Origin: an uncultured Clostridia bacterium
Lineage (GTDB): Bacteria; Bacillota; Clostridia; Christensenellales; CAG-314
Direction of reading: 5' to 3'
Length of the DNA: 64,000 nucleotides
NCBI GenBank assembly: GCA_947629985.1
Contig: CANRFV010000002.1
Coordinates: 1-64,000 of the forward strand
Shown here: one piece after another, positions 9,275-20,823 of the stretch
Layout of the letters: every line of letters begins with the position of its first letter
Position numbering within the stretch: position 1 is the stretch's first letter
Notes under the pieces: generated by a model
The model's input: only the letters and a program-made list of their open reading frames with translations
Databases searched by the model: none
Told to the model about the DNA's origin: nothing
Translations under genes and position numbers: made by a program

Positions 9275-10969
9275 TTACATCTTGTCCGGGCACTGTATGC
9301 CCAACAAGGCAAGTCCTTTCTTCAATACCGTTGCGGTGGCGTCTACTATTTTGAGCCGCGCGTTTTGCACTTGCACGTCGTCGCATATTACGCGATGTTC
9401 GATGTAAAACTTGTTAAACGCTTGCGCAATATCTATCAGCAGACCCGATATTATGCTGGGCTCGTACTTGTCCGCCGCGTCCTTTACCGCTTGCGGAAAC
9501 GCGCCGAGCAGTTTGGCAAGGCGCAACGTTTCGGCATTGTCCAGCGCGCTAATATCGCACCGTTTGCCGCGCGCGCCCGCTTTGCCTACAAGCGAATTGC
9601 ACCGCGCGTACGTATATTGCAAATAGGGAGCGGTTTCGCCGTCGAAATTGAGTACGCGGTCGTACGAAAACACAATGTCTTTTATTTTGCTGTTTTCCAA
9701 CGCGCTGAACAGCACCGCGCCCACGCCCACCTGTTCGGCGACTTGTTCGCGGTTGGGCAGATCGGGGTTTTTGGCAGTGATTATTTCCAACGACTTGGCA
9801 ACCGCCTTGTCCAAAACGTCCTTCAGCAACACAACGTTGCCCTTGCGGGTAGCCATTGCGCCGTCTTCGAGACTGACCATTCCGTAGGCGACGTGCACAA
9901 GATCTTTCGCCCAATCCAAGCCGGCAAGTTCCAGCACCTTAAAAAATTGCTTGAAGTGCAAATTTTGCTGATATGCCACAACGTACAAGCATTTGTCAAA
10001 ATTGTACTCCGCCTTGCGCCAGATGGCGGCGGCGATATCGCGCGTGGCGTACAGACTGCTGCCGTCGGATTTTACCAGCAAACAGGGCGGCATGCCGTAA
10101 TCGGACAAGTCCACTACCTGCGCGCCCTGACTTTCCTTTATCAGCCCCTTGTCGCGCAACATAGCAAGCGGGGCGGCCATTTTATCGTTGAAAAAACTTT
10201 CGCCGTTCCAACTGTCGAAATGCACGTCCAAACGCTCGTATATTCGCTTTACTTCGGTTAGTGTAATGCGTTTGAACAATTCAAACAGTTCGGTGGCTTC
10301 GCTGTCGCCCTGCTCTATTTTTACAAACCACTCGCGCGCTTGTTGCGTAAGTTCGGGGTGGTCGGGCTCTTCTTGATGAAATTTTACGTACAGGCGCTGC
10401 AATTCCGCAACGCCCTTTTGCTCCGCGTCGGCGCGATTGCCCCACAATTTGAATGCGACTATCATTTTGCCGAACTGCGTGCCGTAATCGCCGAGATGGT
10501 TTATTCCCACCACATTGTACCCCAACGCGCGGTAAATTTTGTACAGACTGCTTCCTATTGCGGTTGTGGACAGGTGCCCGATATGAAACGATTTGCAAAT
10601 ATTTACCGAACTGTAATCGATACATATCGTTTTGCCGTTGCCCAACGTATCGTTGCCGTAATTTTGCCCCGCGGCAAGCACTTCGTCCAAAACGTTTGCG
10701 GCAAAGTCTACGCGGTTTACAAAAAAGTTAAGGTAGCCGTTTACCGCTTGCGCCCTTACGATATGCTCGTCGGGCACAAATTCGTCCGCCAACTTTTGCG
10801 CGATGGCAACGGGCGACATACGCATTTCCTTTGCCAGACGAAAACACGGAAAAGCGTAATCGCCGAACGAGTCGTCGGCAGTTTCGGTTATAAGCGCAAC
10901 GATCTCCGCTTTGTCAAGCGGAGTACCGTTTATTTTGTTTGCAATAAGTTGTTTGTAATCGATAGACAT
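9275..10969 (-). CDS. argS: Arginyl-tRNA synthetase
   Basis: This 564-aa class I aminoacyl-tRNA synthetase charges tRNA-Arg in the cytoplasm. Visible motifs are the class I HIGH signature in SFHIGHLST, the ArgS-typical MATRKGNVV replacing KMSKS, and a C-terminal anticodon-binding domain with YxxQYTYARCNS. The N-terminal additional domain (about residues 1-110) is also present. The start lies one nucleotide after the gyrA stop codon, and the gyrA 3' end (GAGGAGTAA) provides the ribosome binding site, so expression is coupled to gyrA. The gene ends at a dispersed repeat. Confidence 0.97.
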   Translation of the reverse strand: MSIDYKQLIANKINGTPLDKAEIVALITETADDSFGDYAFPCFRLAKEMRMSPVAIAQKLADEFVPDEHIVRAQAVNGYLNFFVNRVDFAANVLDEVLAAGQNYGNDTLGNGKTICIDYSSVNICKSFHIGHLSTTAIGSSLYKIYRALGYNVVGINHLGDYGTQFGKMIVAFKLWGNRADAEQKGVAELQRLYVKFHQEEPDHPELTQQAREWFVKIEQGDSEATELFELFKRITLTEVKRIYERLDVHFDSWNGESFFNDKMAAPLAMLRDKGLIKESQGAQVVDLSDYGMPPCLLVKSDGSSLYATRDIAAAIWRKAEYNFDKCLYVVAYQQNLHFKQFFKVLELAGLDWAKDLVHVAYGMVSLEDGAMATRKGNVVLLKDVLDKAVAKSLEIITAKNPDLPNREQVAEQVGVGAVLFSALENSKIKDIVFSYDRVLNFDGETAPYLQYTYARCNSLVGKAGARGKRCDISALDNAETLRLAKLLGAFPQAVKDAADKYEPSIISGLLIDIAQAFNKFYIEHRVICDDVQVQNARLKIVDATATVLKKGLALLGIQCPDKM

Positions 10970-10970
10970 T

Positions 10971-13448
10971 TTACTCCTCGGTTTCGTCCAATTCGTCCGC
11001 AATTGGACTTTCGGATACGCACACAACTTTGGCTTCGCCCTTAAACTTCATTACGCGCACGCCCATAGTATCTCTGCCGATCTTGGAAATATCCTTGGCG
11101 CGGATACGAATTACGATGCCGTTGTCGGCAATGAGCATTACGTCGTTGTCGGGATTGATCAGTTTAAGGTTGACCAACTTGCCCGTCTTTGAGTTGAACA
11201 CGCCGGCTTTTATTCCCTTGCCCGCGCGCGATTGCAAGCGGTAATCTATCAAATCGCTGCGCTTGCCGAAACCGTTTTCCGATACGGTAAGCACTTCCAC
11301 GCCGTTGCGGGCGATAGCCATATCCACAACGTAATCGTCGTCTTCCAACTTGACGGATCTTACGCCTTGCGCTTCTCTGCCCATGGGGCGCACTTCTTCT
11401 TCGGCAAAGCGGATACACTTGCCTTCGTGCGTTGCCATAAGCACTTCGTCGTAACCCGTGGTAAGGTCTACGCCTATCAATTCGTCGTCATCCAACAGCG
11501 AAATCGCTATCTTGCCCGTCTTGCGAATGGACTCGAATTCTTCGAGCGGGGTCTTTTTGATAAGCCCGTGGCGCGTTGCCATGATAAGATTGCCGCGGCT
11601 GTCTTCCTTGCGGGTGATGACGGCGGTTACCTTTTCGTCGCTGTCGAGTTGCAAAATGTTTACTATCGCGCGGCCGCGAGCCGTACGCTCGGCTTCGGGC
11701 ACTTCGTAGCCCTTTATGCAGTACACTTTACCTTTGTTGGTAAAGAACAGCAAATCGTCGTGCGTGTTGGTAATAAACATCTTTTCCACAAAGTCTTCTT
11801 CGCGCGGTTTGTGCGCCGTAACGCCCTTGCCGCCGCGCCTTTGCGTGCGATATTCGGTAACGGGCAGACGTTTTACGTACCCCAGGTGCGTCATTGAGAT
11901 TACGACGTCCTCCTTTTCGATAAGGTCGCCGATATCTATTTCGGAGTAATCGGTGCATATTTCCGTCTTGCGCGCTTCGCCGTATTTGTCGCGGATCTCG
12001 CCCAGTTCGTTTACGATAATTTCCGAAACGCGGGCGGGTTTTGCCAAAATATCTTTAAGATCCTTGATAAGTCTGTCCAATTCGGCAAGTTCGTTGCGCA
12101 AATTTTCCACTTCAAGATGAGTAAGACGGGACAGGCGCATTTCCAAAATGGCGTTGGTCTGCCGCTCGCTCAGGTCAAATTCCTTCATCAATGCGTCGGC
12201 GGCGGCTTGACGGTCCTCGCTGTTTTTGATTATTGCGATAACTCTGTCGATGTTGTCCAGCGCAATTACCAAACCTTCTATTATGTGATAGCGGTCTTCC
12301 GCCTTTTCCAAATCGAACTTGGTGCGGCGCACAACAACGTCGCGTTGATGGGCGATGTAGTAAGTAAGTATTTCTTTAAGGTTGAGTATCTTGGGTTCGC
12401 CGTCGGCAAGCGCCAACATCGTAATGCCGTCCGAAACCTGCAACTGCGTGTGCTTGAACAGCATATTAAGCACCACCTGCGCGTTGGCGTCGCGTTTAAG
12501 GTCGAACACTATGCGCATACCGTGGCGGTCGCTTTCTTCGCGTATGTCGGCAATGCCTTCGATACGCTTGTCCTTTACCAACCCCGCTACCGTTTCGACC
12601 AACTTGGCTTTGTTTACCTGGTAGGGCAATTCGGTTACGATAATGCGCTGTCTGCCGTTGTGATCTTCGATTTCGGTTTTGGCGCGCACCAAAATGGTGC
12701 CTTTGCCCGTTTTGTACGCGTTACGTATGCCCACGCGCCCCATAATTATTCCGCCCGTGGGAAAATCGGGTGCGGGAATGATCTTCATCAGTTCTTCCAC
12801 GGTGATGTCGGGATTGTTTACCACCGCAATTGCGCCGTCTATTACTTCGCCGAGATTGTGGGGCGGAATATTAGTCGCCATACCTACGGCAATACCGTCC
12901 GCGCCGTTTACCAACAAATTGGGAAAACGGCTGGGCAATACCGTCGGTTGCATAAGGGTATTGTCGAAGTTGGGGTAAAAATCTACCGTGTTTTTGTCGA
13001 TGTCGCGCAGCATTTCGGACGCGATCTTGGACAGTTTCGCTTCGGTATAACGTTGCGCCGCCGGCGGATCGCCGTCTACGCTGCCGAAGTTGCCCTGACC
13101 TTCCACCAACGGGCACCGTATCGAAAAGTCCTGAGCCAAACGCACCAACGCTTCGTATACGGCGCTGTCGCCGTGGGGGTGATACTTACCCAAAACGTCG
13201 CCGACGATACGCGCGCTTTTACGCGTGGGCTTGTCGTTGTACAAATTGAGTTCGCCCATTGCGTACAGTATGCGTCTGTGAACGGGCTTCAAACCGTCCC
13301 GCACGTCGGGAATGGCGCGAGATACGTTTACCGCCATTGCGTAGGCGATAAACGATTTTTTCATTTCTTCTTCCATTTTGACTACTTTGACGGTGGTTTT
13401 GTCCAGCGCGCCTACGTAATCGAAGTTTTGCATTTCCTGTTTTGCCAT
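10971..13448 (-). CDS. gyrA: DNA gyrase subunit A
   Basis: The 825-aa protein is the breakage-reunion subunit of gyrase. The catalytic Tyr is in AAQRYTE. The quinolone-resistance region reads [14 protein letters not shown], with Ser at the E. coli 83 position and Glu at the 87 position, which is a common Gram-positive configuration without classic resistance changes. The C-terminal beta-pinwheel has the GyrA box QRRGGKG. It lies 15 bp after gyrB with AGGAG upstream of the ATG and is coupled to argS downstream. Confidence 0.98.
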   Translation of the reverse strand: MAKQEMQNFDYVGALDKTTVKVVKMEEEMKKSFIAYAMAVNVSRAIPDVRDGLKPVHRRILYAMGELNLYNDKPTRKSARIVGDVLGKYHPHGDSAVYEALVRLAQDFSIRCPLVEGQGNFGSVDGDPPAAQRYTEAKLSKIASEMLRDIDKNTVDFYPNFDNTLMQPTVLPSRFPNLLVNGADGIAVGMATNIPPHNLGEVIDGAIAVVNNPDITVEELMKIIPAPDFPTGGIIMGRVGIRNAYKTGKGTILVRAKTEIEDHNGRQRIIVTELPYQVNKAKLVETVAGLVKDKRIEGIADIREESDRHGMRIVFDLKRDANAQVVLNMLFKHTQLQVSDGITMLALADGEPKILNLKEILTYYIAHQRDVVVRRTKFDLEKAEDRYHIIEGLVIALDNIDRVIAIIKNSEDRQAAADALMKEFDLSERQTNAILEMRLSRLTHLEVENLRNELAELDRLIKDLKDILAKPARVSEIIVNELGEIRDKYGEARKTEICTDYSEIDIGDLIEKEDVVISMTHLGYVKRLPVTEYRTQRRGGKGVTAHKPREEDFVEKMFITNTHDDLLFFTNKGKVYCIKGYEVPEAERTARGRAIVNILQLDSDEKVTAVITRKEDSRGNLIMATRHGLIKKTPLEEFESIRKTGKIAISLLDDDELIGVDLTTGYDEVLMATHEGKCIRFAEEEVRPMGREAQGVRSVKLEDDDYVVDMAIARNGVEVLTVSENGFGKRSDLIDYRLQSRAGKGIKAGVFNSKTGKLVNLKLINPDNDVMLIADNGIVIRIRAKDISKIGRDTMGVRVMKFKGEAKVVCVSESPIADELDETEE

Positions 13449-13463
13449 AACGTTTGTCTCCTG

Positions 13464-15447
<1,984 letters not shown>

Positions 15448-15602
15448 CAGTTTGCAAACAAATAGTTGCAAGTTTTTTGCAAACATTTGCATTTTAACGC
15501 CCGTAAAAGCGTGTATTTTCGGCAAAAACCTCCAAGTAGTGTAAATAGACGGCGTTTTGTTTTCAGCCGACACAGCCCTATTGCGCCCCGACAAATTTAA
15601 TG

Positions 15603-15631
15603 TTGTACATTGGCGGCGGTTATGTTATAAT
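15603..15631 (+). promoter_or_regulatory. Likely recF promoter
   Basis: TTGTAC and TATAAT are separated by 17 bp, about 100 nt before the recF start. No good ribosome binding site is visible before the recF ATG, so recF translation is probably weak. Confidence 0.6.
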
Positions 15632-15729
15632 ATATTCAACGGCACGTTACGGCGCACAATCTTGCGCCGTTTACAAAACGAAATTGCGGCAAAACGCCGA
15701 AAAAAATACAAAAAATTACACGTCTGACA

Positions 15730-16836
15730 ATGAAAGTAACGGAAATTACGGTCTACGACTACCGCAATCTTGCGCGGCAAAAAGTTATTCCGCACGCGGG
15801 ACTGAATATTTTTGTGGGAGACAACGCTCAGGGCAAAACCAACCTTGCGGAGAGCGTCTATTTGTGTTGCATAGGAAAAAGTCCCCGTACCGACAGGGAC
15901 AAGGATCTGATATGCTGGGGCAAGGACGCCGCGCGCGTAACCGTAAAATACGCTTGCCGCTTTGGCGAAGGCAAAATTTCCGTAACGCTTAATTCCGGCG
16001 CGAAAAAGCAAGTTACGGTAAATTCCGTACCCATAAGGCGAATGGGCGAACTTATGGGGTACCTTAACTGCATATATTTTTCGCCCAACGAAATAAAAAT
16101 AATAAGCCAATCGCCGTCCGAACGCAGGCGTTTTATGGATATAGATCTGTGCCAGACCGACCGAAATTACTTTTACAGTCTGTCGCGCCTGAACAACGCG
16201 CTTGCGCAGCGCAACAACTTGCTTAAACAGGCTGTTTCGGCGGAACAGGCGGCGCAGACGATATTTGTTTGGGACAAGCAGATAGCCGAAGAAGGCGCGC
16301 GCGTAATACTCAAACGCAAAACTTTCTGCCGCAACTTAAAGCCGCTTGCACAGCAAAGCCACAGCGCGGTTACCGACGGCAAAGAGCAACTGCAACTTGA
16401 ATACTGCACGCAAATAAAAGGCGAAACTCTTGCGGAAATTACCCAAGAGTACCTTGGCGTATTGCAAAACAATCTGGAAAAAGACTTTCAGTTGCGCCAC
16501 ACTTCCGCAGGCTGTCAGCGCGACGACATCGCCCTTACCGTAAACGGCGTGGACGTGCGCAATTTCGGCAGTCAGGGGCAGTTGCGCACCGCCGCGCTTG
16601 CGCTCAAATTGGGCGAACTGCAAATACTTAAACAGTTGACGGGCGAATATCCCGTGCTTATCCTGGACGACGTGCTGTCCGAACTCGATTACGACAGGCA
16701 AAAGCGGTTGCTGTGTTTCGACCCCGAATTACAGATACTGCTCACTTCCGCAAGCGAAATAGCCCCCGCTTTGCTGCCGCCGAATTGCAAATTTTTCGAA
16801 ATTGCGCAGGGCGTGTGCCGCGAAAAGGACGTTTGA
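15730..16836 (+). CDS. recF: DNA replication and repair protein RecF
   Basis: The 368-aa SMC-like ATPase loads RecA at gapped DNA with RecOR. The Walker A motif GDNAQGKTN is at about residue 30, the signature region QGQLRTAALALK comes later, and Walker B is LILDDVLSELD. The usual length is 360-375. It is transcribed divergently from gyrB. dnaA and dnaN, which often accompany recF, are not in the window, so this is a partial dnaA-recF-gyr arrangement. Confidence 0.95.
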   Translation: MKVTEITVYDYRNLARQKVIPHAGLNIFVGDNAQGKTNLAESVYLCCIGKSPRTDRDKDLICWGKDAARVTVKYACRFGEGKISVTLNSGAKKQVTVNSVPIRRMGELMGYLNCIYFSPNEIKIISQSPSERRRFMDIDLCQTDRNYFYSLSRLNNALAQRNNLLKQAVSAEQAAQTIFVWDKQIAEEGARVILKRKTFCRNLKPLAQQSHSAVTDGKEQLQLEYCTQIKGETLAEITQEYLGVLQNNLEKDFQLRHTSAGCQRDDIALTVNGVDVRNFGSQGQLRTAALALKLGELQILKQLTGEYPVLILDDVLSELDYDRQKRLLCFDPELQILLTSASEIAPALLPPNCKFFEIAQGVCREKDV

Positions 16837-16849
16837 ACGCGCAATTTTA

Positions 16850-17059
16850 TCAAAATCCGTTAAGCGAACCGAATATTCCGTTGCCGGACGTTGTTGCCGC
16901 AGTAGAATTTGTACTGCCGCAACAACGATTTTTTATATAACAATTGAGCAGCAATATTACAAACGCGATCACCAAGCCGTTGGTAAGCGACAATTTGTTG
17001 TCCTTGTCCAAAACGGCGTACAACAGCAATAAATACAGCAAACTCGAAGTGATATTCAT
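16850..17059 (-). CDS. Small two-helix membrane protein
   Basis: This 69-codon gene has a perfect ribosome binding site (AAGGAG, 7 nt before the ATG). It encodes a hydrophobic N-terminal helix (ITSSLLYLLLLYAVL), a short charged turn (DKDNK), a second helix (GLVIAFVILLLNCYI) and a Cys/Ser/Thr-rich tail. It converges with recF, its stop codon 13 bp from the recF stop. I recognise no family; the ribosome binding site and clear two-helix pattern are the evidence that it is real. Confidence 0.6.
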   Translation of the reverse strand: MNITSSLLYLLLLYAVLDKDNKLSLTNGLVIAFVILLLNCYIKNRCCGSTNSTAATTSGNGIFGSLNGF

Positions 17060-17293
17060 ATAAATCTCCTTAAAATTTACAAATGATTTGTTTTTACTAC
17101 AATATGCAGCAAACTTCCGCTTTGTTCACGATGTACAATTTTTGTTGATTTTGGTACAAGCGCCCGTTTGAATAGTACGCGCGCATAACGTTCGCCGGAC
17201 GGCGGACGGATTTCGCCGCGTTATCTGCGCGCCGAACGGAGAGTGCGCGCACAGCGCTCGGGCAAGTACCGCAACAAGGAGAAAATAACGCCT

Positions 17294-17623
17294 ATGATAG
17301 CCGCAACGCCGCAAATTTTGGACGATATGGATTGTTACCTGCCGGACGAAGAATCCACGCGCAAAATATCCCGTTTTTTCGGGTTGCTTGCCGATCCGTC
17401 CCGCGTAAAATTGCTGTCCGCGCTTGCCATAGCGCCGCTGTGCGTGTCGGATCTGTCCGCCATACTCAAAATGAACCAAACCACCGTTTCGCATCAGTTG
17501 CGGCTGCTGCGCGACCTTGACGTGGTAAGTTGCGAACGCCAAGGCAAAATATTGCAATACAAGATCGCCAACCCCAAAATAAACGAAATTTTGCTGGTGG
17601 GGGTGGAATATTTGGGCTATTGA
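17294..17623 (+). CDS. ArsR/SmtB-family transcriptional regulator
   Basis: The 109-aa winged-helix protein has the ArsR pattern LADPSRVKLLSAL, then PLCVSDLSAIL and a recognition helix MNQTTVSHQLRLLRDLDVV. The family represses metal-resistance or redox genes. Of the classic ELCVCDL cysteine pair only one cysteine remains (LCVSDL); another Cys lies near the N-terminus and one in the wing (VSCERQ), so metal sensing is uncertain. The ATG is 12 nt after AAGGAG. No efflux gene is adjacent; the nearest metal transporters are at 47 and 58 kb. Confidence 0.88.
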   Translation: MIAATPQILDDMDCYLPDEESTRKISRFFGLLADPSRVKLLSALAIAPLCVSDLSAILKMNQTTVSHQLRLLRDLDVVSCERQGKILQYKIANPKINEILLVGVEYLGY

Positions 17624-17863
17624 GCGGTAAATGCGGGCGGCGCGCCGCATCGCAGCGACGGTAAAATTTTGCCGATACGCGCAAGCCGCCGTTCGCAGTA
17701 CGGTTTGCACCGCGGCACAACGTCCGAAGTGTACCGCGCGGGAAAATTTCCGCGGACGTTTGCGTTGTAACGGCATTATTTATATACGCGCGTTTACAAT
17801 GCGCGCGGGACAAATTACGCGGCAAAAAAGTTGTAAAATAAACAAAAAAATTGCGGCTATGCA
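17624..17863. other. Intergenic stretch, nothing recognised
   Basis: The gap between the ArsR gene and the HAD gene promoter is rich in GCG-type words. I see no ribosome binding site with an ORF, no terminator with a clear T-run and no repeat. Confidence 0.6.
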
Positions 17864-17892
17864 TTTACAAACGCTTGCCGCAAGGCTATAAT
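17864..17892 (+). promoter_or_regulatory. Likely promoter of the HAD gene
   Basis: TTTACA and TATAAT are separated by 17 bp, about 65 nt before the ATG at 17957. Confidence 0.7.
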
Positions 17893-17956
17893 ATAGTTGT
17901 ATCACAAATATCAAAACATTCAAATGTCGGCAAAACGGTAAAACGGAGATATACCA

Positions 17957-18679
17957 ATGTACAAAAATTTTATTTTCGATGTTTACGGCACGCTTGTGGA
18001 TATCCACACCAACGAATACGAAAGCAACACTTGGCAAAAACTTGCGGATACGCTTGACTTTTACGGCGTAAACTACACCGTAGACGAACTGCGCGATACG
18101 TATTTTTCAAGTTGCGAATTGCAAATGATAGCCCGCAAAGCCAAGTTCAAGTATCCCGAAATAGACGTTGTGGAAGTATTTACGCACTTGTTCGACAACA
18201 AAAATCAAAAGGCGACCAAGTCGCTCGCCACGCATCTGGCGCAGGAATTCCGCGCCTTTTCCACCGATTACATCAACGTGTTCGACGGAGTGGAGTCTAC
18301 GCTTGCCGCCCTTAAAAAAGCCGGCAAAAAACTGTACATCGTATCCAACGCGCAACGCTGTTTTACCCAGCCCGAACTTACGCGTTTGGGGCTGATACGC
18401 TATTTCGACGGAATAATTTATTCGTCCGATTGGCAATGCGCCAAGCCCGACGCCGCGCTGTTCAACGTGCTGATAAACCGTTACAAACTCGACCGCAAAC
18501 AGTGCATTTACATCGGCAACGACGCGTTTTGCGACGTGGAAGGCGCCCGCAATGCCAAAATAGACTGCTTGTGGCTTAAAACAAGCCATACTCCGCGCGA
18601 CAGCGTTGCCAAATTTGCCCCAAAGTATATATTGCACAACGGCTATATGCCGGACATTTTGCCGTTACTGCTAAAATAA
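17957..18679 (+). CDS. HAD-superfamily hydrolase
   Basis: The 240-aa protein has all four HAD motifs: FDVYGTLVD (nucleophile Asp and general acid Asp, residues 8 and 15-16 region), SNA (motif II), CAKPD (motif III Lys) and IGNDAFCDVEGA (motif IV). The alpha-helical cap between motifs I and II makes it a subclass I phosphatase of the 2-haloacid dehalogenase/phosphoglycolate phosphatase group. The substrate is not predictable. GGAG lies 9 nt before the ATG. It stands alone in its transcription unit. Confidence 0.9.
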   Translation: MYKNFIFDVYGTLVDIHTNEYESNTWQKLADTLDFYGVNYTVDELRDTYFSSCELQMIARKAKFKYPEIDVVEVFTHLFDNKNQKATKSLATHLAQEFRAFSTDYINVFDGVESTLAALKKAGKKLYIVSNAQRCFTQPELTRLGLIRYFDGIIYSSDWQCAKPDAALFNVLINRYKLDRKQCIYIGNDAFCDVEGARNAKIDCLWLKTSHTPRDSVAKFAPKYILHNGYMPDILPLLLK

Positions 18680-18750
18680 AAACGCCTGTTTGCGCCCGTA
18701 CGGAGATATTTGGGAACCCTTGTGCCGAAATTACCTACGACGGGGCGGTA

Positions 18751-19446
18751 TCAATCCGCGTCTACGCCGCGTATTTGCGTGTTGCTTACATATTGCCGCG
18801 CAATGTCGCGGTATTTTTTTAACGTTTCGACCGAACAGCCTTGTACACTGCCGTCGATAAGATTGTCGCTGTGGACAAATTGCTGTAAAAAATATCTTTT
18901 GGCGCCGCTTATCGTCTCGGCAAGGCGGCGAATACTGTCTTGGGTGTGGAAAGTGCCAGTTACCGTCGTGCGAAATTCGTAATCGACCTTGCCCGTCATC
19001 AACAAGCGCACCGACTCGGCAACGTCCCGCAAATTTACGTCGCGACCGCACGTTTCGGCGTAGCGTTCGGGACTGTTTTTTATGTCCATCGCAACGTAAT
19101 CCACCAAGTCCGAATCGACGAGCGAACGCAACTTGTCGGGATAGGTGCCGTTGGTGTCGAGTTTCACCTTGTACCCCAATTCCTTTACCCGCGACAAAAA
19201 CTCGCCGACGTCGTTTTGCAGCAAAGGTTCGCCGCCCGACAGACACACCCCTTCCAAAACGTTGCGGCGTTTGCACAAAAAATCGAGTACGGTCTCGCCG
19301 TCGTAAGGTTCGTTGGCGCTTCCGCACACCAACAAGCCGTTGTGGCAAAAGGGACAGCGCAAATTGCACCCCGCGGTAAACAGAGTGCAGGCAATATGTT
19401 CGGGATAATCCAATAACGTAAGTTTTGTAATGCCGCCGAATTTCAC
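18751..19446 (-). CDS. Radical-SAM anaerobic ribonucleotide reductase activase-like protein
   Basis: The 231-aa protein carries the radical SAM cluster motif CNLRCPFCHN near residue 27, preceded by LLDYPEHIACTLFTAGC, which matches the NrdG2-type activating protein. Such enzymes use SAM and a 4Fe-4S cluster to install a glycyl radical. CLSGGEPLLQ and DTNGTYPD are the later SAM-binding segments. The start is GTG behind a GGGGG stretch. It follows psuG by 25 bp. No nrdD is in the window, so the partner reductase must be elsewhere and the exact target is inferred. Confidence 0.85.
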   Translation of the reverse strand: MKFGGITKLTLLDYPEHIACTLFTAGCNLRCPFCHNGLLVCGSANEPYDGETVLDFLCKRRNVLEGVCLSGGEPLLQNDVGEFLSRVKELGYKVKLDTNGTYPDKLRSLVDSDLVDYVAMDIKNSPERYAETCGRDVNLRDVAESVRLLMTGKVDYEFRTTVTGTFHTQDSIRRLAETISGAKRYFLQQFVHSDNLIDGSVQGCSVETLKKYRDIARQYVSNTQIRGVDAD

Positions 19447-19471
19447 AATTATACCCCCACGATACGCCGCG

Positions 19472-20389
19472 CTACTTACGCAATTTGCACAGTTCGCTTG
19501 CTATGCCGCATGCCAAGCGCACGTTGTTGTAAACAAGTTGTATGTTGGTTTGCAAACTTTCGCCGCAAGTTATCTGCCTGATTTTGTCCAGCAAAAACGG
19601 CGTAACTTGCTTGCCCGTTATGCCTTGCGCGTCGGCTTGTTTAAGCGCGTCGTTAATGCAGGCGTCGATGTAATCGCCGTCCATCGAATACTCTGCCGGC
19701 ACGGGGTTGGCCACCAACATTCCGCCGTTCATTCCCAACCGACGTTGCGCGTAAAACGCCCGCGCTATTTGTTCGGGCGAATCCAGCCTGTAATTTACCT
19801 TAAAACCGCTGTCGCGCGTGTAAAAAGCGGGCATTTGTTCGGTTTGATAGCCTATTACGGGCACGCCGCGCGTTTCGAGACACTCCAACGTAAGGCCTAT
19901 GTCCAATATGGACTTGGCTCCCGCGCACACCACCAACACCGAAGTTTGCTGCAATTCGTCCAAATCGGCGGATATATCCATTGTCTTGTCGGAATTGCGG
20001 TGCGCTCCGCCTATTCCGCCCGTGGCAAAAACGTCTATTTTCGCCGCCTTGCACGCGTACATTGTGCCCGCAACGGTGGTTGCGCCGTCCGCCCCCTGCG
20101 CCACAACTACGGGCAGGTCTCTGCGCGACGCCTTGACCACCGCCGTGCCGCGCTTGCCCAGCAGTTGTATGTCGTCGGCACTGCACCCCACCGTAAGTAC
20201 GCCGCCTATTACCGCGACGGTTGCGGGCGTGCAGCCGTTGTCGCGCACGATCCGTTCCACCGCAAGAGCCGTTTCCACATTTTGCGGATAGGGCATACCG
20301 TGCGAAATAATCGTCGATTCCAACGCCACTACGGGGCGGTTGTCGTCAAGCGCCGCCGCCACCTCGCGCGAAATTTTCAAAACTTGCAT
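19472..20389 (-). CDS. psuG: Pseudouridine-5'-phosphate glycosidase
   Basis: The 305-aa enzyme cleaves pseudouridine 5'-phosphate to uracil and ribose 5-phosphate. It shows the family start ALESTIISHGMPYPQN (catalytic Glu), GGVLTVG, the ATGGIGGAHR loop and VVCAGAKSILDIGLTLE (active-site Lys). Length is typical. The ribosome binding site is GGGGAG, 8 nt before the ATG. The usual kinase partner psuK is not adjacent. Confidence 0.95.
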   Translation of the reverse strand: MQVLKISREVAAALDDNRPVVALESTIISHGMPYPQNVETALAVERIVRDNGCTPATVAVIGGVLTVGCSADDIQLLGKRGTAVVKASRRDLPVVVAQGADGATTVAGTMYACKAAKIDVFATGGIGGAHRNSDKTMDISADLDELQQTSVLVVCAGAKSILDIGLTLECLETRGVPVIGYQTEQMPAFYTRDSGFKVNYRLDSPEQIARAFYAQRRLGMNGGMLVANPVPAEYSMDGDYIDACINDALKQADAQGITGKQVTPFLLDKIRQITCGESLQTNIQLVYNNVRLACGIASELCKLRK

Positions 20390-20738
20390 TGTGCTGTCTC
20401 CCCGCGCGTAATACCGCGCAACATTATTTATAATTATCTCATTTTACCGCCGCGTTGTCAATAACAAAGTCGCCGCAAAGGTCGGTAATCATATTGCGCG
20501 CGCAATGTTACGCAACGCCAGCCCCGCGCCGCTACACCAACCGAAAAGTTTTGTTTTGCGCAGTAAAATGCCGCCGCGCCGACGTTACCGCACAAAATTG
20601 CGTTGTAACGCGGCGCAAAAGGTTTTCGAGCGGCGCAGTCGGCGCGACAACCTGCCGCTCGGCAGAAATACGGCGGCGGCAACAAATCATTGCGGCGACA
20701 AAAATGTAATAATCCCTTTACATTTACTCAAAAGTTTA
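20390..20738. other. Intergenic stretch upstream of pyk
   Basis: GCG-rich sequence with no supported gene on either strand and no clear repeat. The pyk promoter follows at 20739. Confidence 0.55.
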
Positions 20739-20767
20739 TTTACAAATGCGCAAATCGGGCGTATAAT
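20739..20767 (+). promoter_or_regulatory. pyk promoter
   Basis: TTTACA and TATAAT are separated by exactly 17 bp, placing the transcription start about 50 nt before the pyk ATG. Confidence 0.85.
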
Positions 20768-20823
20768 ATATAATGCGAAATATGTTGAGTTTTGTCCCGA
20801 CATTTACGCAAACGGAGGCGTTT

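Noticed and set aside
10970..10973. T-box leader for argS
   Set aside because: argS starts one nucleotide after gyrA, so there is no room for a leader.
11400..13448. ParC/topoisomerase IV instead of GyrA
   Set aside because: The GyrA box QRRGGKG in the C-terminal domain and the gyrB partner favour gyrase.
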